Of a stretch of DNA of 56,325 bases, positions 8,471-17,671 are shown piece after piece. The notes beneath the pieces are model-generated. The model searched no databases. It was not told where the DNA came from and saw only the letters and a list, made by a program, of their open reading frames with translations. Made by a program: the position numbers and the translations under genes. Position 1 is the stretch's first letter. Every line of letters begins with the position of its first letter. The DNA is from Gordonibacter sp. An230 (lineage in GTDB: Bacteria; Actinomycetota; Coriobacteriia; Coriobacteriales; Eggerthellaceae): NCBI RefSeq assembly GCF_002159915.1, contig NZ_NFJP01000026.1, positions 1-56,325 on the forward strand, in the 5' to 3' direction.

Positions 8471-10856
8471 AAGCGATCGCGAAGAGCTGTTGGGAATCAC
8501 TCCCGGAGCCGCTTCGAACAAGCAGACCGTGGAGGACAATCTTTTGGGACGCCCCCACGTGGCCGAGAAGTCGTTCGCGTCCGACGCGAAGAAAGACGTT
8601 CCTCGCGCCGAAACGCCCGAGGATCGTTTCGCCGAGCTGCAGCGGCTCACGTCCACGTACCTGTCGGAGCCCGACGAGGCGCTTTTGGCGAAGGCGTTCC
8701 GGTTCGCGAGCGAGGCGCATGCGGGTCAATGCCGCAAGAGCGGCGAGCCGTTCGTCGCGCATCCTGTGGAGGTGGCCATCATTCTCACCGATCTGCGCAT
8801 GGACGTCGAGACGCTCATCGCGGCGCTCCTGCACGATACCGTCGAGGACACGAAGGTCACGGCCGAGCAAGTGGCAGAGGAGTTCAACCCGCAGGTGGCG
8901 CAGCTTGTCGAGGGCGTGACTAAGATCACGCGCATCGAAGTGGAGAGCCTCTCGGACGAACAGGCGCAGACCATTCGCAAGATGTTCGTGGCCATGAGCA
9001 AGGACATCCGCGTCATCGTCATCAAGTTGGCTGACCGCCTGCACAACATGCGCACGCTCGGCGCCCTGCGCGAGGACCGTCGCATATTCAAAGCGCGCGA
9101 GACGCTTGAGATCTACGCCCCCATCGCGCATCGCCTCGGGATCAACAACATCAAGTGGGAGCTTGAGGATCTGTCGTTCTACTATTTGGAGCCCAACAAG
9201 TTCAAGCAGGTCAGCCGCATGGTTACGGAGAGCCGTGCAGAGCGCGAGCACTATCTCGACCAGATCATCTCCATACTGCACGGCGAGATGGAGAAGGTCG
9301 GCATCCAGGCGCAGATCATGGGCCGTCCGAAGCACCTCTACTCCATCTACCAGAAGATGACGAAGAAGGGCAAGGGCTTCTCGGAGATATACGACCTCAT
9401 CGCGGTGCGCGTGATCGTCAAGACGGTGAAGGACTGCTACTCGGCCCTTGGCGCGGTGCACACGCTGTGGCATCCGATGCCGGGCCGCTTCAAAGACTAC
9501 ATCGCCATGCCGAAGTTCAACATGTACCAGAGCCTGCACACCACGGTCATCGGTCCGGCGGGGCGCCCCCTCGAGGTGCAGATCCGCACCGAGGACATGC
9601 ATCGTCAAAGCGAGTACGGCGTGGCCGCGCACTGGCGCTACAAGGAGAAGAGCGGAAAGGGCGGCGATGCGCTCGATCAGCAGCTGGCGTGGCTGCGCCA
9701 GATGATCGATTGGCAGGACGAGACGCAGGATTCGCGTGAGTTCCTGAAGGATCTCAAGGTCGACCTCGCGCCCACCGAGGTGTTCGTGTTCACGCCGAAA
9801 GGCGAGGTCATGAGCCTGCGCGCCGGGTCGACGCCGGTCGATTTCGCCTACGCTATACACACCGAGGTGGGCAACCATTGCGTGGGCGCGAAGGTGAACG
9901 GGGCCATCGTGCCGCTCACCTACGAGCTGCAGCTGGGCGACCGCGTGGAGATCCTCACCCAGAAGAGCGCAAGCCCCTCGCGCGATTGGCTCAACATCGT
10001 GAAGACGCCGAGCGCGCGCAGCAAGATCCGCTCGTACTTCAGCAAGGCCAGTCGTGGCGACGACTTGCAGGTCGGTCGTGACAAGCTCACGCGCGAGATG
10101 CGCAAGCACGGCCTTGGCATCTCGAGCGCTCAGTCCATGCGCGCCCTCAAATCGGTGGCCGAGCATATGGGTTTCAAGGATGCCGACGACATGCTCGTGA
10201 ACATCGGCACGGGCAAGGAGAGCGCGCAACACGTGGGCAACCGCCTGCTCAAAGTGCTCGTCGACAGGGGCAGCGAGGCCGACGAGGCGCTCGGTTTGGG
10301 TGCGGGCGACATGTCCACCGGCAAGCTGCCTCCGATGTTGACCAGCGTGAAAACGCCGAAAAGACACGAGGCGCACACTTCAAACGGCGTGGTGGTGAAG
10401 GGCATCGACGACGTGCTCGTGCGCCTGTCTCGCTGCTGCAACCCGGTGCCGGGCGACGACATCCTGGGCTTCGTCACGCGCGGCCGCGGCGTGTCGGTGC
10501 ATCGCGCCGATTGTCCGAATGCGCAGGATCTCAAGCAGACGCCCGAGCGTATCATCGAAGTAGCCTGGGAAAGCGATCTTCCGAAGAACACGTCGTTCAA
10601 AGTGGAGGTGTTCATCGACGCGCTCGACCGCATGAATCTGCTGCGCGACGTGGCGGTCATCTTGTCGGAGCAGGGTGCCAACGTGCTGTCGTCGTCAACC
10701 ACGTCGCATCGCGACGGTATGGTGGAGATGCGCTTTTTGTTCCAGGTGTCGGACGTCAATCATATCGACGTCGTGCTGAGCAGGCTGCGCGGTGTGGAAG
10801 GGGTGTTCGATGCTCGCCGTATGGTTCCCAAGGCCGGGAGCGCGAAGAAGAAGTAG
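8454..10856 (+). CDS. rel: Bifunctional (p)ppGpp synthetase/hydrolase Rel
   Basis: An 800-residue RelA/SpoT homologue. It has the HD hydrolase domain with HDTVED (127-132) and flanking HAGQCRKSGEPF, the synthetase domain (KHLYSIYQKM, EIYDLIAVRVIV), a TGS domain (VFVFTPKGEVMSL) and a C-terminal ACT domain. It makes and degrades the alarmone (p)ppGpp during amino-acid starvation, acting on the ribosome. The intact HDxxED motif supports hydrolase activity as well as synthesis. I chose ATG 8454 because GGAGAGGGGG lies upstream; the frame opens earlier at 8430. The start overlaps the end of recJ by 17 nt, so the two genes are probably translationally coupled. Confidence 0.96.
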   Translation: MSAGDKSDREELLGITPGAASNKQTVEDNLLGRPHVAEKSFASDAKKDVPRAETPEDRFAELQRLTSTYLSEPDEALLAKAFRFASEAHAGQCRKSGEPFVAHPVEVAIILTDLRMDVETLIAALLHDTVEDTKVTAEQVAEEFNPQVAQLVEGVTKITRIEVESLSDEQAQTIRKMFVAMSKDIRVIVIKLADRLHNMRTLGALREDRRIFKARETLEIYAPIAHRLGINNIKWELEDLSFYYLEPNKFKQVSRMVTESRAEREHYLDQIISILHGEMEKVGIQAQIMGRPKHLYSIYQKMTKKGKGFSEIYDLIAVRVIVKTVKDCYSALGAVHTLWHPMPGRFKDYIAMPKFNMYQSLHTTVIGPAGRPLEVQIRTEDMHRQSEYGVAAHWRYKEKSGKGGDALDQQLAWLRQMIDWQDETQDSREFLKDLKVDLAPTEVFVFTPKGEVMSLRAGSTPVDFAYAIHTEVGNHCVGAKVNGAIVPLTYELQLGDRVEILTQKSASPSRDWLNIVKTPSARSKIRSYFSKASRGDDLQVGRDKLTREMRKHGLGISSAQSMRALKSVAEHMGFKDADDMLVNIGTGKESAQHVGNRLLKVLVDRGSEADEALGLGAGDMSTGKLPPMLTSVKTPKRHEAHTSNGVVVKGIDDVLVRLSRCCNPVPGDDILGFVTRGRGVSVHRADCPNAQDLKQTPERIIEVAWESDLPKNTSFKVEVFIDALDRMNLLRDVAVILSEQGANVLSSSTTSHRDGMVEMRFLFQVSDVNHIDVVLSRLRGVEGVFDARRMVPKAGSAKKK

Positions 10857-11044
10857 CGGGCGCACCCGTCGTTCGGCAGGGTGGCGGGTGCTGCCTCGTT
10901 GAGAGCTTTCGCGGCCTCCGCTCTCGGCGCCGCTTCTGGCCTTCGGGCACGAAACGCGCTTGGCCGCAGGGAGAGTCGCTTTTTGATAGCGCGAAGGTCT
11001 TGCCCGCGCCGACGAATTGTCAACGTATGAAAGGACGGATCACT

Positions 11045-11707
11045 ATGGCCCAGACCCGAACCGTGAAGGGCGCATGCGTGCCCATCGAGTACCTTGTGCT
11101 CGGCATGCTGCAGAACAACGTGTACCTCATTTCCGACGGCTCGGCCACCATCGTGGTGGACCCGTCGTGCAAGGCCGACGACATCCTCGGCGCCGCCAAC
11201 GGCTCGGTGGACGCGATCGTTCTCACGCATCGCCACTCCGATCACGTGGGCGCGGCGAAGGAGCTGCGCGACAAGACCGGCGCAACGGTGGTCGCGTCAG
11301 CCGTGGACGCGCCCATCATCTCGGGCGAGAGGAAGCTGCCACGCGACGACACCCGCTTCGCGCCGTGCCCAGTCGACCACGTGGTGAACGACGGCGACGT
11401 TCTCAAGATAGGGAACATGCCATGGAAGGTCATTCTCACCCCGGGGCACACCGAGGGTAGCATGTGCCTGTTCATCGACTCCCAGTTCGGCACCGATATC
11501 GCCGCAGCGCCGGTGCTCGTGTCGGGCGACACGCTGTTCTGCGGCTCCATCGGCCGCACCGATTTCGCGGGCGGCGACATGGGCGCCATGCGCCGTTCGC
11601 TCAAGCGCTTGGCGGTGCTGCCCGACGACACCATCGTGCTTCCAGGTCACAATGACCTCACCACTATCGGCGCCGAGCGCAAGCGCGTGTTCGCCTACTA
11701 CGCGTAA
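11045..11707 (+). CDS. MBL-fold metallo-hydrolase (glyoxalase II-like)
   Basis: A 220-residue metallo-beta-lactamase-fold protein. The metal-binding motifs are present: THRHSDH (61-67), GHTEGS (134-139), GDTLF (161-165) and the distal His in GHND (201-202). Proteins of this size and motif set hydrolyse thioesters such as S-lactoylglutathione-type substrates, but the real substrate here is unknown. ATG 11045 has AAAGGA about 9 nt upstream; the ATG at 11027 in the same frame overlaps that region. It follows rel by 188 nt and may be read from the same transcript. Confidence 0.9.
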   Translation: MAQTRTVKGACVPIEYLVLGMLQNNVYLISDGSATIVVDPSCKADDILGAANGSVDAIVLTHRHSDHVGAAKELRDKTGATVVASAVDAPIISGERKLPRDDTRFAPCPVDHVVNDGDVLKIGNMPWKVILTPGHTEGSMCLFIDSQFGTDIAAAPVLVSGDTLFCGSIGRTDFAGGDMGAMRRSLKRLAVLPDDTIVLPGHNDLTTIGAERKRVFAYYA

Positions 11708-11730
11708 AAGGGCTTCACCCTCTCCAATCC

Positions 11731-11740
11731 GGGGGGGGGG
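11731..11740. repeat. G10 homopolymer
   Basis: Ten consecutive G, 23 nt after the MBL gene stop and between two convergent genes. The rest of 11708-12003 holds no recognisable gene. Confidence 0.9.
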
Positions 11741-12003
11741 TGGGCCTCTTGCGATTTTGCCGAAGAGCGCCCGGTGCACGAATTCGGCGCGAAAATGGCC
11801 GCGGAATCCCGTTCTGGCGCGGAATCCATCATGCGAGAGAGTACCTGCCGGGAAAACCCAGGTTGCGAAAACCGGCAAGAGGCGCATGGTCCGATTCCGA
11901 GCGATTCTTGTGCCAAAAAGGGATTCTGCGGCCATTTGAAGCGTGGAATCCTGCATGCAGCTTGTGCGTAGTTGATGAGATGGGCCTTACGTTGGGCGTT
12001 CGG

Positions 12004-13140
12004 TCAGCGTCTGTGCATGGCGAGCGTCATCGCCAGGCATGCCAAGGAGAAGGCGCCGAAAGCGGCTAGGCCGATTGCTTCCGTACCGAACGTCGTTGTC
12101 GATGCGCTCAATGCGAGCGGCGGGAAGAATCCGCCGAGCCCGCCCATCATCGACACGATGCCGTTGGCGGGGCCGGCCTGCTCTGCGAAGTGCAGAGGAA
12201 CCAGCTTGAACACTGCACCGTTTCCGATGCCGCATGCGATGCCAATCAGATAGATGCCCGCCAGATACGTCGGCAGTCCCGGCGCAGCGGCCAGCACGCC
12301 TGCGCCGAGCGCCAACGCGGCGAACGCGCCCGCGAGGAGCCGATAGCAGTCCAGCCGGTCACCCAGCCAGCCTCCAAGCACGCGCACGCCAGCCGCGAGC
12401 ACGATGAACGTCGAGGTCGCGGCTCCCGCATCCGTCTCGCTCATCCCGTAGTGCGATGTAAGGAAGCTTGGCAGATATACGGTAAGCGCGACGAACGCTC
12501 CGAACGTCACGAAGTAGAACAGCGACAAGGCCCACAGCCGCGTATCGGTTGCGACGATCCGAAGCTGCCGGATGGCGGATGCGCGCGTGCGGGGTTCGCG
12601 ACGGTCGCCCAGCGCGAAATTCACGATTATGAGCGCCCCGAGCAGCACGAGGTACAGTTTCATGGCATCACGCCATCCGATGGCCGAGGCCGCCGCGGGG
12701 GCAAGCCACGTGCTAAGCGCTGTGCCCATGTTCCCGAAGCCGTATACGCCGTTCACGAAGCCGTGGCGTCGCGAGGGGAAATACTTCGGCAACGAGGTTA
12801 CGCCCACAGAGAACACCGCGCCCGCGATGCCCAGGAACATGCCGCCCATCAGCAAGTCGGCAGTTGTCGACGCTTCGCTGAGAAACCAAACGGGAACGAG
12901 GAGCGCGGCAAAGCTGGTCAAGAACACGGTCCGCGCCCCGAACAGGCCTGCCCAATGGCCCATGGGGACGCGCAGGATCGAGCCCAGCACCACGGGAACA
13001 GCGGTGACCAATCCCACTTGGCTGGCGGGGACGTCTATATCTTGCCGAATGGAGGGCAGAAGCGACGACAAGGCGACCCACACCATGAAACTCGCGGTCA
13101 AATCAACCGTCTGCAGTGTCAGTTGGCGTCGTCCCTCCAT
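12004..13140 (-). CDS. NarK/NasA-type nitrate/nitrite MFS transporter
   Basis: A 378-residue protein with about 12 membrane spans. It carries both signatures of the nitrate-nitrite porter family: FLGIAGAVFSVGV with GVYGFGNMGT (about 102-140) and GIGNGAVFKLVP (304-315). Arg57 in span 2 and Arg253 in span 7 sit where NarK uses two arginines to bind nitrate. The likely role is nitrate uptake or nitrate/nitrite exchange across the cytoplasmic membrane. GGAGGG lies just upstream of the ATG at 13140. No nitrate reductase gene is adjacent, so the substrate could also be another small anion. Confidence 0.85.
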   Translation of the reverse strand: MEGRRQLTLQTVDLTASFMVWVALSSLLPSIRQDIDVPASQVGLVTAVPVVLGSILRVPMGHWAGLFGARTVFLTSFAALLVPVWFLSEASTTADLLMGGMFLGIAGAVFSVGVTSLPKYFPSRRHGFVNGVYGFGNMGTALSTWLAPAAASAIGWRDAMKLYLVLLGALIIVNFALGDRREPRTRASAIRQLRIVATDTRLWALSLFYFVTFGAFVALTVYLPSFLTSHYGMSETDAGAATSTFIVLAAGVRVLGGWLGDRLDCYRLLAGAFAALALGAGVLAAAPGLPTYLAGIYLIGIACGIGNGAVFKLVPLHFAEQAGPANGIVSMMGGLGGFFPPLALSASTTTFGTEAIGLAAFGAFSLACLAMTLAMHRR

Positions 13141-13525
13141 GATACCCTCCCCGTTTTCCTATCGATGCGCCGCTCTTTCATGCGTGCGTGCGCACCGGTG
13201 CGAGCGCCCGTGGCATTTGGCGGGTGCTCGCGGCGCCGTTTTGGGCGTGTTCGAGGGTTTCGCGTTTTTGTGCAAGCTCGAGCATGCGTCTGCACATCCT
13301 CCCTAGCGTCCCTCGTGTTCCCTCCGGCTCGTTACTGTACCACTGTTCGGATGCCGTGCTCGGCACCGCGGCGTTGAGTAGGGGTTGCTGAACGTCCTTC
13401 GCGGGTTTTTCACCGATGGGCCGTCGGTTGCCGGTAAAAAGGAGGCGGGAAACCCTTCCGCATCGTCGAATATGCGCTAAACTGATGAGTTGCCGGCCTT
13501 TTGTCATCTTTTCGAAAGGGTGCTT
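13141..13525. other. Divergent intergenic region
   Basis: 385 bp between the NarK-like gene (-) and the phosphate transporter (+). A possible -10, TAAACT near 13475, precedes the pit gene; no strong -35 was seen. No small gene with a plausible ribosome site was recognised. Confidence 0.35.
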
Positions 13526-14578
13526 GTGACCATAGAGTGGGCGACGTTCATCGCCGGGCTCGCTTCGAGCCCGGTTCTGGTGGCGGTGACCTTGCTCACC
13601 ATCGGTGTCATCGTCGTGAACGGTGCAACTGATGCGCCCAATGCCATCGCAACCGTGGTTTCCACGCGAGCCATGAAGCCCAAACGCGCTGTCCTTATGG
13701 CAGCGATCTGCAACTTTTTCGGTTTGCTCGCGGTGTCGTTGGTCACGTCGGCAGTTGCGCACACCATCTTCAACATGGTCGATTTCGGTGGTGACGCGCG
13801 ACAATCCCTCATTGCGCTCATGGCTGCCATGGTGGCCATCATCGTATGGGGCGCTACGGCTTGGTATTTCGGTATTCCCACCAGCCAGAGCCACTCGCTC
13901 ATCGCGGGTCTCACCGGTGCGGCCGTAGCGCTGCAAGGTGGGTTCGGTGCTATCAACGGCGCGGAGTGGGTGAAGGTGGTCTACGGCATCGTGCTGTCTA
14001 CGCTGCTTGGGTTCTTCCTTGGATGGGCCAATTCCAAGGTGGTCGCACGGTGCTGCCGCAACGTCGACCGACGTCGCTCCTCAGCGTTCTTCTGCTGTGC
14101 GCAAGTGGCCTCCGGAGCGGCCGTGGCGTTTATGCACGGCGCCCAGGACGGCCAGAAGTTCATGAGCATTTTCGTGCTGGCCATCGCGTTGGCGACGGGG
14201 TCGAGCCAGACCGACCAGATGGTCCTACCCGTGTGGCTCATGTTCTTTTGCGCGCTCAATATGGGTGTCGGCACGGCTGTCGGGGGCGAGCGCATTATCA
14301 AGAGCGTCGGCGTGGACATGGTGAAGCTCGAGCCGTTCCAGGGGTTCGCCGCCAGTTGCGCGACGTTTTTCTGCCTTATGTTGTCCACTTTCGCCGGCTT
14401 GCCGGTTTCCACCACGCACACGAACACGACGGCGATCATGGGCGTGGGTGCCGCGAAACGCAAAAGCGCGGTGAAGTGGGGAATCGCCGTCGATATGGTG
14501 AAGACGTGGGTGCTGACGTTTCCTGGGTGCGGAGTGCTTGGGTTCGCGTTCGCCCACCTGTTCCTGATGTTCTCGTAA
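13526..14578 (+). CDS. pit: PiT-family inorganic phosphate transporter
   Basis: A 350-residue polytopic membrane protein of the PiT family. It has the duplicated signature: VNGATDAPNAIAT (about 31-43) in the first half and MHGAQDGQKFM in the second, plus the conserved GIPTSQSHSL and GLPVSTTHT segments. It imports phosphate coupled to protons or sodium. I chose GTG 13526 (GAAAGGG 5 nt upstream, giving MTIEWATF); the frame is open from a TTG at 13490. The next gene, a DUF47 protein, starts 9 nt downstream, so the pair is an operon. Confidence 0.92.
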   Translation: MTIEWATFIAGLASSPVLVAVTLLTIGVIVVNGATDAPNAIATVVSTRAMKPKRAVLMAAICNFFGLLAVSLVTSAVAHTIFNMVDFGGDARQSLIALMAAMVAIIVWGATAWYFGIPTSQSHSLIAGLTGAAVALQGGFGAINGAEWVKVVYGIVLSTLLGFFLGWANSKVVARCCRNVDRRRSSAFFCCAQVASGAAVAFMHGAQDGQKFMSIFVLAIALATGSSQTDQMVLPVWLMFFCALNMGVGTAVGGERIIKSVGVDMVKLEPFQGFAASCATFFCLMLSTFAGLPVSTTHTNTTAIMGVGAAKRKSAVKWGIAVDMVKTWVLTFPGCGVLGFAFAHLFLMFS

Positions 14579-14587
14579 GGAGGGCCC

Positions 14588-15217
14588 ATGGCCAAGAAGG
14601 CGAAGTTCGATTATTTTGACGCATTCGAAAAGCAGACGGAAGTGGCGGTGAAGGAGGCCGATCTTCTGATCGAAGCCATCGAGGGCTTCACTGAAGCCGA
14701 GCACTTGAAGGGGGTTATGGAGCGCGCGCACGAGCTTGAGCACAAAGGCGACGAAATCAACCATGCTATCTTCAAGACGGTGGCAACCGACTTCATCACT
14801 CCTATCGAGCGAGAGGACATCATCGAGTTGTCCCAGTACCTCGACAACATCATCGACTACATCGAGGACGTGATGCAGCGCTTCTACATGTACGATGTGC
14901 ACTTCATGCACCACGACGCCCTCGAGTTCGCGCTGCTCATCAAGAAGAGCTGCGAAGCGCTCGACAAAGCGATGGAGGATTTCCGCAACTTCAAGAAGTC
15001 GAAGACGTTCAAGCAGCTCATCGTAGATGTGAACACCTACGAGGAAGAGGCCGACCAACTGTACATGCGCGTCATCCGCAAGCTGCACACCAATGATCGT
15101 GAGAATCCGATGCGCGTGCTGGTATGGTCGCAAATCTTCGACCGCATGGAGAAGTGCTGCGACTCCTGCGAGCACGCCGCCGACATGATGAGCTCCATTT
15201 TGCTGAAGAACGTGTAG
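14588..15217 (+). CDS. DUF47-family PhoU-like protein, PiT partner
   Basis: A 209-residue, highly charged, all-helical protein of the DUF47 (TIGR00153) family. Acidic metal-binding patterns such as AHELEHKGDEINH and YEEEADQLYMRV are visible. Proteins of this family are encoded next to PiT transporters and are thought to regulate them, much as PhoU does for Pst. It lies 9 nt after pit with AAGGAGG before its ATG, which supports co-expression and a cytoplasmic regulatory role. Confidence 0.92.
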   Translation: MAKKAKFDYFDAFEKQTEVAVKEADLLIEAIEGFTEAEHLKGVMERAHELEHKGDEINHAIFKTVATDFITPIEREDIIELSQYLDNIIDYIEDVMQRFYMYDVHFMHHDALEFALLIKKSCEALDKAMEDFRNFKKSKTFKQLIVDVNTYEEEADQLYMRVIRKLHTNDRENPMRVLVWSQIFDRMEKCCDSCEHAADMMSSILLKNV

Positions 15218-15256
15218 CTGTCATACAGCGACGAGGCGACTCGGCACTTTGCGTTC

Positions 15257-15318
15257 CGCGTTGTCGCCCGAAACGGTCGTTTTCAATGCGAAAAACGACC
15301 GTTTCGGGCGACAACGCG
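15257..15318. repeat. 27-bp perfect inverted repeat
   Basis: The arms 15257-15283 and 15292-15318 are perfectly complementary over 27 bp and enclose an 8-nt loop (15284-15291). It lies between convergent genes. The loop-proximal pairs are TTTT/AAAA, so there is no T-run after the stem. It may form a very stable transcript end on both strands, or be a palindromic repeat element. Confidence 0.85.
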
Positions 15319-15367
15319 CCCAATGCGACAGGGCGTGGGCGCGGCTCCGCAGGCTACGCACGATGCG

Positions 15368-16456
15368 TTAAAGGCGTGGCTCGAAAGGGTCTCTGGGGGC
15401 GTCGTCGGTGCGTGCGCCTGCTTCGAGGATGCGGTGCAGCTCATCACGATTGACGATGATGCGGTCGCTCGGATCGCTCGCGACGCTTGCGCCAGAGCTT
15501 GCCTGAGCGCTTTCCGTTGTTCGAGTGCTTGCGGCAGGGCATTCGAACATGCTTGCCGTTGCCGGTTTTTCGATGCTGCTTCCCGCGTGGGCTCCTGCAT
15601 GAGATTCCGCACTTGCGGCCGTGTCGGCCCTGCCGTCGGCTCTCGCCGCCGCTTCGAGTTCTCGGCGCTTGCGCGGTGGCGGGATCTCGCCGTTGAGGCG
15701 CGCCCAGATGTATTTAACCTTCGCGTAGGCGCGATTGCGCTCCTTGTCGCGCTCCACTTTGCCCTTTGGCGGCCGCACGCGTCGTGCGACGGATTTCACG
15801 GGCCGCGCCACCACGCTGGCCACCACGTCTGAGTAGTCCTTGGGCGGCTTGGTGCTCCATCCGAAGAACAGCGATGCGTAGCGTATCCCTATCACGAGGA
15901 CGGCGCAGGTGATGGGCGCATAGGAGTCGAGGATGTGGTTCTGCGCCATCAGCGCGTACGCTGTCGACCCGATGAGCGCGGCCGATCCGTACAGCGCCCC
16001 CGCTTGAAACGCATTGGGCTCGTGATTCATGGCGATGTCGCGCAAGATGCCGCCGCCCACAGCGGTGATGGTGCCCAGGATGATGGCCGGCACCACGTCG
16101 AGTCCGGCTGAGAGCCCCTTGCCCACGCTGATGACGGCCCACAGCGCCACCGACAGGTTGTCGAGCAGGTCCACCACCGGGTCGAGATAGGTGGCCAGCT
16201 TGCCGAAATAGAACACCACCACGCCCGCCACCGCGCACGCGAGGATGAGCGTTGGTCGCTGGAACGCGTAAATGCCGTAGTTCTGCAACAGGAGGTCGCG
16301 CATGATGCCGCCGGCCAGCCCGGTTACGATGGCGATGCACACCACGCCGAAGATGTCGTAGCGAGCGCGCACGGCGCTCATGGCGCCCGACAAGCCGCCG
16401 GTCAGCGTTGCGGCCATCTCCAACCAGAAGGGTACGGCGAGGACGACATCGAGCAT
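15368..16456 (-). CDS. UPF0126/TRIC-family membrane protein with long C-terminal tail
   Basis: A 362-residue protein. The first about 205 residues are the YicG-like UPF0126/TRIC module: two repeats with glycine motifs (TGLAGGIMRDLLL and ITAVGGGILRDIAM) across about seven spans. The family includes trimeric intracellular cation channels and glycine-facilitator-like proteins. The remaining about 150 residues are cytoplasmic in character, basic and then Ala/Ser/Glu-rich, which is unusual because typical members end near 205-220. It follows the phospholipase C-like gene by 10 nt on the same strand, so it is probably in the same operon. The tail's function is unknown. Confidence 0.82.
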   Translation of the reverse strand: MLDVVLAVPFWLEMAATLTGGLSGAMSAVRARYDIFGVVCIAIVTGLAGGIMRDLLLQNYGIYAFQRPTLILACAVAGVVVFYFGKLATYLDPVVDLLDNLSVALWAVISVGKGLSAGLDVVPAIILGTITAVGGGILRDIAMNHEPNAFQAGALYGSAALIGSTAYALMAQNHILDSYAPITCAVLVIGIRYASLFFGWSTKPPKDYSDVVASVVARPVKSVARRVRPPKGKVERDKERNRAYAKVKYIWARLNGEIPPPRKRRELEAAARADGRADTAASAESHAGAHAGSSIEKPATASMFECPAASTRTTESAQASSGASVASDPSDRIIVNRDELHRILEAGARTDDAPRDPFEPRL

Positions 16457-16466
16457 GTAGACCGCC

Positions 16467-17444
16467 TTAAACGCGCACGGGCGCGTTGTCCTCGACGGCC
16501 ACGAGCATGGCCACTACGGGTCGCCCTGAGAAGTCGAGGTCGCTCGTGATGGCGCGTGCGGCCTTAGAGCCGAAGTCGTCGCGGTCGAACGAGGCCATGG
16601 CGGCCTGCGCCTTCCCAAGCGCTTCGTCGTAGAGGTCCTGGAAGCTTGCCAGGCTCGCCTCATCTGTGAAGGGGTTCGTCCAGGGATCGTGGTCGCGATT
16701 GTCGAAGGCGCTTTCGGAGAGCTCGACGGGTCGGTGGCTCATCGAACGGTAGAACGAGAACGGGCGCGCGATCTGTTCGAGGCGGCCGATGAGGGCGCGC
16801 TTGCATCCGCTCGGCGAGTGGAAGAAGCGCTGTGCGGCGCGGAAATCCTTCACGGAGGTCGAGAACAGGGGCTTCGGGACGATCTCGCCATACACGGTGA
16901 GGGCCAGGTAGACATGGAGCTTCGACGCGACATGCAGCACGAAGTCGCTCGCTTTGAGGATCTCGGCGGAGGGGTCGAACGTGGCGACCGTCTGCCCGCG
17001 CCGTGTGAACAGCAACAGCTCGTCGAGCTCGCTTTCGATAAGGCTGTGGACTTCGCTGCCGTCGGCGCGTGAGAGGCCCGGTTCGCCGGCGTCGCACAGG
17101 CGGTACTCGTGATAGTACACGAAAGGGTGCGCGGTGGAGTCGAGCGCATAATGGCACAAGAAGCCAAGCGCATAGGCGCGCCCGATGGGAAGCTCCGCGC
17201 CGTTCAAGATTGACAACGCGTCCTTGAGCGCCTTGATGAGCTCGGTGGGCTTCTTGCTGTGCATGGTACTGCCCAAGCGACGGTGGGCGCGCATGCGAGG
17301 GCTCAGCACGGCGTAGAACAGCGGATCGGGGCCTTGGTTGCCCAGAAGGAAGGCGTCAGCCTCGTCGCGCGAGCCGCCGATGGTGCCAAACAAGCGATCG
17401 TAGATGTCGCGTCCGAAGAAGTCGTGGGTGATGAGGGAGGGCAT
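16467..17444 (-). CDS. Zinc-dependent phospholipase C-like protein
   Basis: About 325 residues matching the zinc-dependent phospholipase C/S1-P1 nuclease fold. It has an N-terminal PSLITHDFFG, a central GFLCHYALDSTAHPFVYYH (His and Asp metal ligands) and VHSLIESELDELL. These trinuclear-zinc folds hydrolyse phosphodiesters. No signal peptide is seen, so it appears intracellular, as in many anaerobe homologues. I chose ATG 17444 because residues upstream of MPSLITHDF in the longer frame are low-complexity, and GGAG lies 8 nt before it. The UPF0126 gene follows immediately. Confidence 0.8.
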   Translation of the reverse strand: MPSLITHDFFGRDIYDRLFGTIGGSRDEADAFLLGNQGPDPLFYAVLSPRMRAHRRLGSTMHSKKPTELIKALKDALSILNGAELPIGRAYALGFLCHYALDSTAHPFVYYHEYRLCDAGEPGLSRADGSEVHSLIESELDELLLFTRRGQTVATFDPSAEILKASDFVLHVASKLHVYLALTVYGEIVPKPLFSTSVKDFRAAQRFFHSPSGCKRALIGRLEQIARPFSFYRSMSHRPVELSESAFDNRDHDPWTNPFTDEASLASFQDLYDEALGKAQAAMASFDRDDFGSKAARAITSDLDFSGRPVVAMLVAVEDNAPVRV

Positions 17445-17671
17445 GGGGAAGGCTCCGTTTCTGACGGCGATTTTACGGACGATGCTACTCGCTATCATAT
17501 ACAATGAGCGGGCGGTTGTTAACCGTTGGTTTCCCACTTGTGGAGGAGGGTTCGTTCCCGCTTGCGAACGGAGGGCGGGGCGTGCGGGCTTCGGGGCCGA
17601 CGGCGCGGAGCGAGCATTCGACCGCGTTGGGTGGGGCGGCCGCATGACCAAACGAGGCGAAAGGTTTCAAT

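Noticed and set aside
8295-10376. 693-residue open frame opposite rel
   Set aside because: Pure antisense of the Rel coding sequence; long antisense frames are expected at this GC content.
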